From Ciborinia camelliae (lineage: Eukaryota; Ascomycota; Leotiomycetes; Helotiales; Sclerotiniaceae), in the NCBI GenBank assembly GCA_025890175.1, contig JANPYM010000006.1, forward strand, positions 2,683,365-2,747,364: 64,000 bases of DNA, written 5' to 3'. The notes under the pieces are model-generated. The model had not been told where the DNA came from, ran no database searches, and saw nothing but the letters and a program-made list of their open reading frames with translations. The translations under genes were made by a program, and so were the position numbers. Below are positions 45,180 to 56,235 of this stretch, piece after piece. Position 1 is the stretch's first letter. Every line of letters begins with the position of its first letter.

Positions 45180-46425
45180 TGCTGCGGAAACAGCATTATT
45201 TCAACCCGCGATTCTGAATGTATTGATATTGTGCGATTGTATGTAAACAAGACATAGAAATCATGTTTATCCGTGTAGACGATGCAGTAAATGCAGGAAT
45301 ATTGAGTAATATTGACTCTTTGCTAAGATGGGAAATACTTACCACTGCCTAGGTACCCTACCTACCTAGGTAACCTGAAATCTTACTAATCACATTTGAA
45401 CTTTGAAGTGAACCTTGGAAGTCAGCTGGCAGATCCTGCGGGTACTCGCCATGATTCCCCGCCATGGTGCCAGACAGGGCTGGCAGGGCTGGTCTAGACT
45501 TTTCGGAGAGCGGAGAGTGCGAGCGGAGAGCGGAAGGCCCAAAATGGAGGTCCGACATTGTGTCCAACATTTTACCCGACATTTTGCCTTTTATGCTGGA
45601 ATGTCCTGACAATACCATTCAAATAATGTCGGTCGAAAATCTGCTCTCTTACAATTAATATCATCATAAAACATGGGCGACGATGACAGTGACGATGATA
45701 TTCCATTCCATTCATTTCAATTTATCCTTCATTTGAGTGTGGCCAACTATTATCTCAAAATCGACTTCTTTACAGGCGCTGTGTTGTACAGATCAATCTC
45801 CACCTGTTTGGACTTCTTAACACTTGACGGGGGCTCTACAATAGTTCCTGATTCAACGTGGCTTTAATCTCATTTTAACTAAATTGTCAGCAATGGCCTG
45901 GACTTGATTCTTGTTTGCATAGATCTCACCAAGTCTGCTCTGGGTGCAGGTCCATTTTCAGGAGATGTGGATTCCCCAATTTCTACAATCCCATCACAAT
46001 TGGGACGACAGTCCAGTCCAAATGACCAATGTTTTGTACCGCGTTCTCTATGAATCCATCAAGAAATTTCTGTGACGAGGTGTCGCCTACTACTACATGG
46101 ATTCTGAGTTTTGTTCGAGATGAAGTTATTGCGTTTGGCATTTCAATGCGAAGTTTCTCATCAGCATGTGTCGATACCAGATTTTGCAGACGATACAGTG
46201 AATTATAGGCATGAGAACTGTGACTGGATTGATTTAAAGCTGTTCGAGTCACAAAAAGAATTATTTCAAAGAAATCTATTTTTCAGTAACCCCGGACTTC
46301 CCAAGAACTTGCCCAGCTTCCCTCTTCACCTACACTGCTAGTCCATTACCCACCAGCAGTAAAGAGACATATAGTTCAAGTTAAATAAATACGATAGCCA
46401 AAACATCAACTTGTCTAATTTCATC
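45180..46425. other. Intergenic, no firm gene
   Basis: This 1.25-kb stretch starts with the presumed promoter of the C6 regulator and a CCTACCTACCTAGG-type motif at 45355-45372. Small frames occur (45358-45618 minus, 45673-45867 plus, 45983-46252 minus). The last reads RIHVVVGDTSSQKFLDGFIE and might be a gene end, but no family is recognised. Confidence 0.5.
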
Positions 46426-47911
46426 ATGGAGCATTCTCCATCTCTCCTCGATCTCTTTTACCACTGGCCAATCATGGAAAATATTTGCTCGAGACTCAAC
46501 TTTCAAGACATCATCAGCCTACGCAGAAGCTCAAATCAATTCTTGGGAATACACGAAATGGTAACGAAGACTCAAATGAACATCAATTCCATCCTTAAAC
46601 ACTTCGTGAAAGAGCCAGAAGCTTTCAGGTTAAGAATGGCACAGAGTAATGCCATTATCGCTGGTAATATTGCCTTGCATTTCTTTAACAGGTCTATACC
46701 TCTCACGGACGGAATGGACCTTTTTGTGCCAGCAGATGTTGATGGTGACGCTTTTATCAATTTTATTCTGGATGAGGAAGGTTACACTCCCCTTGAAAGG
46801 GTACCGGATTCGCGCTTACCCTGGGATTGGCCTACTGAAGCTAAAGAATATCACAATAAAATACCGTCTGGACGTGGAAGTGAAGGTCTATATTCTGTAA
46901 GCAGATCTGCCCACCTATAGATTTCTACCGTCACCTCACGTATTAACGAGACCTCCATAATAGTGCAACTATTACACCAAAGAGTGGGAGTCGGTCACAA
47001 AACCAAGTCGTTCTACCGTGATCCGTATCCTCTACACAAATTTATCACCAATTTTGTCTGGCTTGCACTGCCTTACGGAAACCGCCTCGGCCAATTACAT
47101 CACATGGAACAAAGCATACTCGTTATTCCCCAACTCAATGCTTAGGGAGGAATCAATATGGCTTGGTGGTAGGAAAGTTGATTATGATCAACTGGTGTCA
47201 AAGTATCAAGATAAGGGGTGGAAGGTAATTATGCCTTCGCCTCTCGAATATGACCAAGAAAGTCCCAAATCAAACGCTTTAAATGGCAAACGACTCTACG
47301 TACCTTTTATAGCAAACGAAGCTCGATGGATTGCCGATAAGCAAAGTTGGATTATAAAACATCCAGAACTGCCACTGAGTTTCCTTTCAGGGACAGTTAA
47401 AACTCCTAAGGTTCCGGATATGGTGACGGAGCTGAACTTTTTTACCATCACTACAAACTTCTGTCGTGAATCCTACGAATGGGAGGGACGGGATTTTTAT
47501 TCGATCGAGAGCGAACCTTATTACACGACAAGTCTCAAGCATTGCTATGGAAACACTCATCGGAATGACTTCGCCTTAGAGCAACCAAGCTTTTGGTCAT
47601 ACATCAATAACCAACTAATTTCATACTCCCAAAAGCAAGAGTTCGATAAACTTACCCCGCAGCAAATGAGGACATTACGTGATTATAGGGTCCATGAAGT
47701 TACATATCTTCAAGGTTATCATGAAACATACCTTGAAGATTTCCCTCCGTCTTGGGAGTTCCTGGACGAAAATGGGCAGATATCAAGATTGTTTGAGGAA
47801 TGGAGGAAAATGAGAGGTCTCGGACAGGATGAAGACAAGGAATTACAAGGGAACTCGCATGAAAGCAAGAAACCTATTGGACCGCCATGTTTCAGGCTTT
47901 GGAGGAATTGA
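46426..47911 (+). pseudogene. Broken F-box-like gene, unknown family
   Basis: From the ATG at 46426 (MEHSPSLLDLFYHWP) a long protein can be followed to the stop at 47909-47911 with two breaks. There is an in-frame TAG at 46918-46920 (SAHL-stop-ISTVTSRINETSIIV) and a frame shift near 47055-47062 (HKFITNF to SGLHCLTETASANYITWNKA). The start resembles an F-box (ENICSRLNFQDIISLRRSS). The next part (NAIIAGNIALHFFNRSIPL, TDGMDLFVPADVDGDAF) resembles the strand-Asp-x-Asp pattern of a nucleotidyltransferase-like fold, which is only a suggestion. The C-terminal 290 residues are uninterrupted (NYITWNKAYSLFPNSM, FFTITTNFCRESYEWEGRDF, SYINNQLISYSQKQEF) and of unknown function. Without repair of both breaks only the first 164 codons can be made. 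Confidence 0.75.
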
Positions 47912-48812
47912 CGTGGTTCATGCGTTCTCAAATCTATGCCCTGCTGTAGGTTATAATATTAATGCGATGGATCTCATGTCCGATTCTGTTACCACTTTTT
48001 CTCACTCTACTGCACTGCACTCTATCTTTTATCTTTATGCATAATCATCTACAGTATTTCTGTTAGCTGCCTTTCATATGTTCTCGGCGTGACAAACGTA
48101 GTGTTTATGCGCCATCTAGTACTGCGTGTCTACATGTTGCTGCATCTTCCCCATTTCAATGCCCTCTTGTTCAACTTCAAAAAAAAAAACCTTTCCCCTG
48201 GCACTAAGTATGCCATAGTCACATCGTCCGTTGATGGATGATAAAATTCGCATTATTGAAATCCAATCTGGCCCCTATGTATCAGAAACTATCTACCGCA
48301 ACCTCATTCACACCTGTTGTCGATCAAACCCACCCCTCAAACATGGAGCGCTCTTCTATAACTCCTTGGGGAATGGGTCTAAACCGAAAAATAGATTCAT
48401 CGGGCATGTCCATGAGTTTTCTTTCACTTCCAATTGCTGTGATGCACTGAGCCGTTTATGTTACCAAATCATGAGCAGAAGGGAATCATTGGGATTCATG
48501 CTATTTTTATTAGTAAGGAAGATGATGAAAAACGTACTCGAGTTCGAAATATGGGTGATATATACTCAAATCCATTGAAGTCATAATGTATTTAGGTGAA
48601 GGTAACCAATCCCAGTCTTTTCAAAATCTTTTTCTGGTGCCTGACGCGCCAGCTACGCATCCCCGAGATACATTCTTGGCTATCATAGGTATCAATGGGT
48701 CAGGGTCATTATGATGCATTGGTAATATAGGATTACTCCTAGACTATAATGATGGTATATCTTGCAATAGAGATATATTTCACACAAAAAAGGAGACTCG
48801 ACTTCACACTTC
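47912..48812. other. Intergenic, possibly further P450 debris
   Basis: This 0.9-kb stretch lies between the broken F-box-like gene and the P450 relic. If the P450 gene was once complete, its N-terminal two-thirds should lie here or be lost. I could not recognise an I-helix or ExxR motif. A frame at 48238-48450 (TPVVDQTHPSNMERSSITPW) looks protein-like but is unassigned. Confidence 0.45.
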
Positions 48813-49225
48813 TAACTGTCCGCCACGGGAAGTCCTCCCGGGTGCCTTGGATATCATTTCCCTGCTGGGATTGATATATAAGTTCCGCACTACAGCATTC
48901 ACCACAACACCTACCCTGAGCCCTTCGAATTCAAACCAGAGCGTTGGTTTTAAATGAAAACACATAGAAGCAGATGTATCCCATTCTTAATCTGTATTCT
49001 GCTCCTTTAGTGTAGGTAGATCTAGTTGTATTGGGAAGATTTTGGATGATTTGTAAATGGAAATTTTGCCAGCTCGAGTCAAGGGTTAAGGTTGAGTCAG
49101 ACGTTGTAGAAGGGGATCCTTCGTTTGTCGATAGACATAGATTCAAAAATGAGTTCCAAGTATATGATAACTTTGAAAGTACACATACATCACCTTTGAT
49201 AGTATTCAGACTGGTCAAACATTAA
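48813..49225 (+). pseudogene. Cytochrome P450 relic (C-terminal part)
   Basis: Three frames together spell the end of a fungal P450. PPREVLPGALDI starts near 48820. Next is GIDI-stop-VPHYSIHHNTYP continuing EPFEFKPERWF at 48897-48950, the PERF/PERW region that follows the K-helix. Then FSVGRSSCIG at 49006-49035, the haem loop, where the usual F-x-x-G-x-R-x-C-x-G has Ser in place of Arg. Finally a C-terminal end reads RHRFKNEFQVYDNFESTHTS to the stop at 49223-49225. At least one stop (TAA, between GIDI and VPHYS) and two or more frame shifts separate the blocks, and the Met/N-terminal two-thirds is absent. The relic lies about 0.5 kb from the 3' end of the dehydrogenase gene. It is non-functional; the substrate and clan cannot be told. 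Confidence 0.8.
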
Positions 49226-49729
49226 CTAGTTCCTAAATGAGCTCTTAACATTGAGTATTTGGTAGTCTTAGACTTGTAGCAATATTGAAGGAAGTGATGA
49301 TTTATTCTTCCTGAATAGAGTTGTGATTTAAAGATTCATGCAAGGCTGATATTTGAGAGAACAGACATCTTATTCCTGGACAGTTCGTGTATACTCATGA
49401 ATAACACTACTATACTTTGGTTATAGTTTGGTGACATAAACTGTTTTCAAAGATGTCTAAAAGCTATTTTAGAGAAGATCCAGCGAAAAGGATTATTACG
49501 GCAGGGGCACTGCATGAAAGTTTTCGCCGGTATAGAGGGAGTGGTTTGATTTAAATTGAAATAATTCTTGTCATAATTCCCCGCCGACCTCAGCAAATGA
49601 TGTGCAATTATTCTTGAATACCATCGAAAAAAACATAAGAGTGGCAACTTCACGGCATACTATTCTTCCTGTCTTGGCCCTTCATGCTTGTCAAATAATA
49701 GCACTCCTCCCGCAGGAAATACCAGCCTC
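49226..49729. other. Intergenic, no gene seen
   Basis: This 504-bp AT-rich stretch lies between the P450 relic and the dehydrogenase stop codon. It probably includes the dehydrogenase poly(A) region. Confidence 0.55.
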
Positions 49730-50839
49730 TCATTTAACATCAAGATCGGTGCTAGTGATGAGCTCTTCCCAATCCTCCAAGATTTTCAATGTGGCCAAGC
49801 ATTTATCTTTGAGCTGCTGGAGGCCATCTGCGCCAAGAGGAAGTCTCGGTGGGGTTTCCTTTCCAGCCGCCAAGCCCTCTCGTCTAACAATGTCAACGAT
49901 GCGCTCAACAGCCTTCTTGGGATCACCAGGTTGATTGCCATCAACAGCCTTCAACATGCCTTTCAAAGCTGTGTGCATGGGTTCGTACTCTGGGATCGAA
50001 AGTGGTTCCATTTTGACTTTGGCTTCCGAGTATACTTTTGTGCGGTAATAGCCTGGTTCGAGGATCATGGTCCGGATACCAAATTGAGATGTTTCTTTTT
50101 GGAGACATTCCACGATGGCTGAAAGTATCATGTTAATAGAGATGATAGAAAGAAGGGCTGCGGGATTTCTTACCTTCCATTCCGAATTTTCCAACACAAT
50201 ATGGACCTGCACCAACCTCACCTTGCCAGCCACCAACGGAGCCCATGAATATAATGGTTCCAGCCTTTCGTTCACGAAAGTGGGGAAGAATTGAGCGAGT
50301 CAAGTTGACTGGTCCAAATAGGTTGGTATTGCAGCTCTTCACGAGCCGCTCATGACTGGATAGAAAAACGTCAGTAAATAGTTTTATGAATGATAGAAAT
50401 CGATTCAAACTGACGTAAGATCCTCGATTAATCCAGCCTCGATGTAACCAGCGTTATTGATCAGGACATCGATGCCGTCATAAAATTTGAGGGCTTCTTG
50501 TACTTTTGCATCGAGTTCTGCTTGCGAAGCTGTCACATCAAGTGACATGGTAGCTGCACCGGCATCTTTGAGATGCTTGATACGATCCGTGGATCCGCGG
50601 GTGGTGGCAATGGCTCGATCGCAGAAAATAGCTTAGTTTCGATGGAAGGGGATGTGGATTGAAGATCTAAACTGGGACTGCTTATAAGCAAGGTCCTGAG
50701 CTAATACTACGCTAGTCTAGTCCCCATATGACCTGATAAATCCACCCCTGTTACTATCGCCTCGGGCTAGAACGCTAAGAATAAGCTCTTCGCCAAAACC
50801 GGATGAGCAGCCCGTGATAAGCCAAGTGAGTTGGGTCAT
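49730..50839 (-). CDS. Short-chain dehydrogenase/reductase
   Basis: Four exons (50755-50839, 50415-50631, 50174-50355, 49730-50118) with introns of 123, 59 and 55 nt keep frame throughout and give about 290 residues, the normal size of a classical SDR. Landmarks are MTQLTWLITGCSSGFGEEL (Rossmann TGxxxGxG), DVLINNAGY (NNAG), and GSVGGWQGEVGAGPYCVGKF with the catalytic Ser and the YxxxK pair. Near the C-terminus are PGYYRTKVYSEA and a final EDWEELITSTD. The first intron is the least certain; it gives LARGD-TIFCDRAIATTRGS, which fits the family's ARGxxVIATxR pattern. It reduces or oxidises a carbonyl/hydroxyl with NAD(P)H. The gene is intact although its neighbour is a P450 relic. Confidence 0.9.
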
Positions 50840-53800
50840 GATTTCGTTAAGGATTCGTTCTCCGATATTATTGTAGATCGATGTGTGGTTTCTTTACAAT
50901 GATAGATGGCTGATTGACTAACTTATGGGAAATAATCTGGAGTGTTGGTCAAGCGTTGTTCTGGCATGCCTTCTGCGGCGGAGTAAATTATAAACCCAAT
51001 AGTTGGTTTTCAATTACGTATTACGCAATGTGCCACAAGAGCGCCGTTGCAAATCATGAAGACTGCGGGAGATTCATGGATGGCCTGATTCTATGCGCCA
51101 CATTGCCAGTTCAATATGCTGAGCCTCATGAGCACATTGCTTTTTTTATCAAAGCCGGAGTCTATTGTGTGTATTCACCAGCCTGCCTAATTATATATTC
51201 AGCTAAATGAGGCATAAATGATTATTATTACGGAATATGCGTTTCCATGAGGCTTCTGCTTTCTTGATGAAGAAGACTTTACCGTTAATTGGAAGGAAAG
51301 TATTGTGTTTATGATGAAGTGATTGCATGCCATATATTATTCATTTAGCTATCCGAACTTGCCAAATGTTTGTCAGGTCCTTTTGCAACCATGATTGCTT
51401 TTGACCTCCTCAATCTTCGAAGTAGAAAAGGATTAGTTTTAATATTAGATGGGGCGTTTACTCATTTCTTCCAATATCTGTTCTTTAGTTTGTCTGAGAC
51501 GTTTTAACGAGGCTCTTTTGTTTCAGGATATTGAAATTAAATTAACTCTCTTGGGGATTTTGAGCGATATGGAAAAACTTCCAATACGAGAAACAATCTT
51601 GCACAGTTTGACTGATGAGCTACCTTTGCTGCATGTCCCAGGTAGCGAACCTCCTGCCGAAACACTTTCTATAATCTTTCACCATATGATGCCAAGCCAT
51701 AGACTGGTGCCTCTTCAATGATAACTGGCAACTAAACTGGCAATGCCGGGCCCGAATACACTGCTTCCTCTACCAGAGGTTCTGAGAAGCTCTCATACTC
51801 AAAAGCCATCGTATTCGAAGATCTACGACGTCACCACAGAAGAACTGCATGCGGCCAGCGAATCTCATCCGCCCCTATTACACTACAACAATTTTTTATT
51901 CCTGCTGGGATACCGCTCCGCTCAATATAAGTTTCAATGCTCTATAACGAAGAAATCTTTCCGCGCTCTCGCTCATTCGAACCAGAAAGATGGCTCGGAC
52001 ACAATGGCCCTCTTGGCCCTCTTGAGACTTATCCCCCCAGAATCACTTTGTGCCATTTGACAGAGCTACACAAAGTTCTCTTGACTATCTTGGGTACGCT
52101 GTTATTTATCTAACGATTTCTGTACTTCTTTTGGAAGTATTGACTTCGAACCTTGGAAACCCGTTCTCTCTGACGTAGATATACATTGTGATTGATTCAT
52201 TCCACAGGCTAAAGTTGACACTTAAAGTATGAGAGCTTATAGATTGACGGCTACTAAAAGCTTTCAGTGCATGTGTCCTCTACTCTAAATTCCGTGTCTG
52301 AAATACAAAAGAAACGGGCTAAACTCCGCGAACGTCATTCGTGTTTCTTGATATCTTGGAGTTCTCTTACAATGCCATACTTATGCTATGGAACTCATGA
52401 CTAAATCATGAAGTTTTATTTCAACCATCAGACTAAAATACATACGACAAGCGGTATGGTGATGTAGCCAATTAACACAAAAGAAAAGCCCAAAGATAAG
52501 GGGCTCTACAGAGACCTTTCTAAATCCACCCAATCAAAAGAAGAGAATGCCCTGGAAGGGCCGACGTCATGAGTTGTTCCTGATGATGAAATCACTTGGT
52601 ACCGATAGTAGTAGTAGTATGTATAGTAAGTATAAGGTCATTGGATTCATGTCTCTCAGATGCAACTTCATAATGAATCGCCTTAACTGGTGGAGTAGGG
52701 ACTTGACGAATACTCGACCAAGCCCTCTCTAGTCCCCCGGAAGTATATCCCCCAGTGCCATGGGCTTTTGCGGACTGCCTTGCGACGAGAAATCCAATCG
52801 ACAGATCTCGCATTAACGTGGAAATGCTTGGAACGCTTTAGAAGGGGTCGGTAGGTCGGTAGACACGCAGATGTAATGCCTCCACATCATCCCACAGTCG
52901 CTGTATTGGCGCTAGAAACATCAGTCCATACAGATATTCTCAGCAACGCAGATATCACTACGAATATCATTTAACCTTGGAAACCTCATCTCATCTCAGT
53001 AACCCTAACCACACCCATATCACAACAATCAAAATCAAATCCCTACCTACCCAGTACCCAGTAAATAGGTAAGGAACGTAGTTGAAAAAAAAATACAAAA
53101 AAGAGAACAATCAATCATCAAATAATCTAATCTAATGTAGATAGATAGATACCTTGGTCCCGCTCTGAAGGCTAAAGACTAACTAAGTACTAACTACTGA
53201 CTACTAACTAGGTAGGTAACCACACACAGCATACCATATCACACCAAACTATACTCTAGTATACCATATCATACTATATAGTATACCACCATACAACATC
53301 ATAACACAACCAACCCCATTCATCCACTCATCCATCCATCCATACATACCATACATAAAACATTGGATATACGTTCAACTCAACTCAATTCAATTCGGTC
53401 CTCCATCCCCGTCCCCATCTCTATTTCCATCTTCATCTCCATCCCCATCTCCATCCATCACAATTCCCTTCCCTTCCCTAAAATCAAGACAACTCAACTC
53501 AAATCATAAAAAAAAAGCATCAGTCCACCCCCCCCCCCCCCCCTTTCACCAATTCATTCAACAAACCCCCGCACCACCCCAAACACCAGCATGGAATCAT
53601 TTAATTTATTTTCCGTTCCTTTCCTTTGGCCTGATTTCCCATTTCCCATTCCATAAAAACCCCCTCCGTATTCGCCAAATTCAACGTATCATTAAAATGT
53701 GTTAGTGTTCCAATTCCCTTCTATTTCCCCCCCTTTCTTCCTTCCTCGACGAGAATGCCATTCGAGATAAGCAACACAGAATTTATGGTTCGCCCCATAT

Positions 53801-54072
53801 TGGCCCTTTTCTCCCTTCCTGTATATATTTCCACATTCGGTGGCCAGTCCAAATAAATCGAATGGTAATGTGATTTTCTTCTGCATTGTTGCGCGACACA
53901 ATAATTCTGAAGCCAAAATAACATAGCTAACAACATGGGTACCGTTTGTGATTTGATGGCATGGATCCAGATATCGAATTTGACGATTCAATGCACACAA
54001 AAACGGTCCGTCTCACACTATCCCGTCCCCAAAATAAGTCGTTTCGTCGATCAATTCATCGTCTGCCCTCAA
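50840..54072. other. Long intergenic region, no supported gene
   Basis: This 3.2-kb stretch includes small plus-strand frames at 51449-51721 and 51743-52060 (LHYNNFLFLLGYRSAQYKFQ) that may be relics but match no family I know. From 52980 on it is low-complexity: CTACCTACC runs, ACTATAGTATACCA repeats (about 53235-53300), (CATC)n near 53325-53345, (CCATCTC)n near 53405-53455 and a C homopolymer at about 53528-53542. The end is the 3' flank of the next minus-strand gene. Confidence 0.55.
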
Positions 54073-56235
54073 TCATCTAAATCCATGGTGTCCTAGATCC
54101 ACACCATTTACTCCTACTCCCATATCCTCTCCACCTGTACTCGCTCTCGAAAAATGGCCATGATTAAATTCTGGTATACTCCTGGGAAGTGGCATGCCGT
54201 AACTGCTTCCGCTTCCTTGTCGTATCGGAGGTCGTCTTCCACCAATTCCATTTCCATTCACACTTACAACTCCATTACTCATTTCGCTCATACCACCAGG
54301 ACTCGAAACACTAAAAGAGCCCTCTCTATTCTCGACATTAAACTCTCTCTTGAAATCCATTCCGTGAGCATGACCACTTAGATCATGGAATCCTGGATAG
54401 TCCAAAGGTTGATATTCCATCCCTGAATTCATGATCGGTGGCGATGTGAACGGAGTGCTTTCAGCAGACATACTACCAGTCACACTTGGACTACTTAGTT
54501 CTTCAATTCTTTTGTCAAATGCTAATCCCCCATTTGCATGTCCCATCTTGAAATCATTGGGACCACTAGTGGCTATAGTATTATAGTTCTGTGGAGGGAT
54601 GCTGATACCTGTGTTTCCAAACCCATCAAATAGGTCAACGTCCGCGCACATTTGAGTATTTTCGGGAACATTCTGCAACATAGGATTTGCGAGACCTGGA
54701 ATAACATCGTGGACTTTGGTGAGAAGGAGAGGGAGGAATCGATGATCGCCGTTGCGGAGGATGGAGAGCATAGTCATGAATTGATGAAGGTAATCGCGGG
54801 GGCCCAACTTGAACGGGTCAGACTGAGCTGGGAGGAGAGAGAGAACATCGGTTAAGGAACATGCTACATCGAACAGCTTTTCAATCTACAACATCCACTT
54901 GTCAGCAAGTTGCACCTATAAAATATTGAAAAAGAAGAATACTCACCAATCCAACACCATGAACCTCCATGCTCTGATGACTAAATTGATTTGTCATCTG
55001 CGCCAAATCCCTAGCAATATCGACTGGATATTGGAATGTCATGGTTGGATCATCACAACTGCTACTGAGACATCCGTTTTGTATGCTTAATTGCCAAACC
55101 ATTGTTCGTAGCCATTGTTGACTTGTTCTAAGGTCTGCTGTTTGATTTTCTGTGCTATTAAGATATATTGGGAGGGCTTCGGAAAGTTGCTTTTGAAGAG
55201 AGGCGAGGTATGCTGGGGAACAGTCGCTGCGAGTTTTGTTCCAGAGTGCCACGAATTGATCGTCGAATGGACGATACACGTTGACGAGGTGGATGAAGCC
55301 ATGTAAGTGGTGATTTTGGGGATCAGTAGGATCATCATTTTGTGAAGGGAGGTTAATCGTGGCTTGGAGAGAAAGAGGTCGATGTCGTTGAAGTGCGTAT
55401 GATCTATATTACTGTTAGCTTTGACTTTGGACAGTAGATCGCCTGGGGGGGAATCTCACCTTTCTGTGACGAATAACAACCAGTATAATCTTCGTCTTCG
55501 TGAAGACTCGATAAGGTCGAATTGAGTATATGAGTCCTCTTTCACCATATCCAGGGTGTGTGCCAATGTTGTGGCTTCCCGTAAATGGAACCAAGCCTTA
55601 TTATGTAAATCCAATCCGTAATAACATGCGAAGAGGAAAAAGCTGGTCACTAAGCTATTGTGTGTGGGTGATTCGCAATAATCGTAACTCTTCCTCACCT
55701 TCAATGTCTCTTCCATCAACAAGGTTCCGGAAACAATATTCGCACCAGGTAGATTGTCCAGTCCGAGGGGATCACCAGGTATTCCCATTCCAGGTTGTAT
55801 CATCATGAATGCACACATCGCTGTCAAGAGACAGTAGGTATCGACATTCTGATCCATATACAGCGATTGTTGTTCTAATCTTTCTCTGTGTAAGATCGGC
55901 ATGGTAGGATACATATTCGCAAAGAAGAATTCCGTACATTCTTTCACCATCTCTGCCGTGAGAAGACCTGGCGTAGGTGCGAGTGTGGGACTGCATGGTG
56001 GACTTTGAACACCATTCATGCGATTCGCGGTTTTGGTTGAGAGGGATGCTTGTTGATTGTTTCTCAATTCGCTGATAACTTTGGCTCTTGAACCTTTCGG
56101 ACCTTTCTTCTGTGGGATGGCATTATAAGTACAGGATAATTGTGCTGTAGAACAATTGCGACATGGATTTACTCCATCACATTTAACCTTGCGACGATGA
56201 CATGCGTCGCATGCTCGTTTCACCGAGGACGACAT
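54073..56235 (-). CDS. Zn(II)2Cys6 transcription factor, maltose-activator/AmyR type
   Basis: Three exons (55460-56235, 54947-55403, 54073-54885) with introns of 56 and 61 nt encode about 681 residues. Cysteines at 9, 12, 19, 25, 28 and 35 form the C6 zinc cluster (ACDACHRRKVKCDGVNPCRN then CSTAQLSC). It is followed by the basic linker IPQKKGPKGSRAKVISELR, typical of the MAL-activator group. The middle-homology region shows FFFANMYPTMPILHRER, SFFLFACYYGLDLHNKAWFH, REATTLAHTLDM and RRRRLYWLLFVTERSYALQR. VGLIEKLFDVACSLTDVLSL and LPLLLTKVHDVIP come later; the last 170 residues are Ser/Gly/Asn-rich. Such factors control use of maltose, starch, sucrose or related sugars. Whether this one acts on the sugar transporter 43 kb away is not indicated. 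The upstream region is unusually long. Confidence 0.92.

Noticed and set aside
51449..52060. Two consecutive small plus-strand frames, possible split gene
   Set aside because: They look moderately protein-like, but no intron joins them convincingly and no family is recognised. Kept as intergenic.
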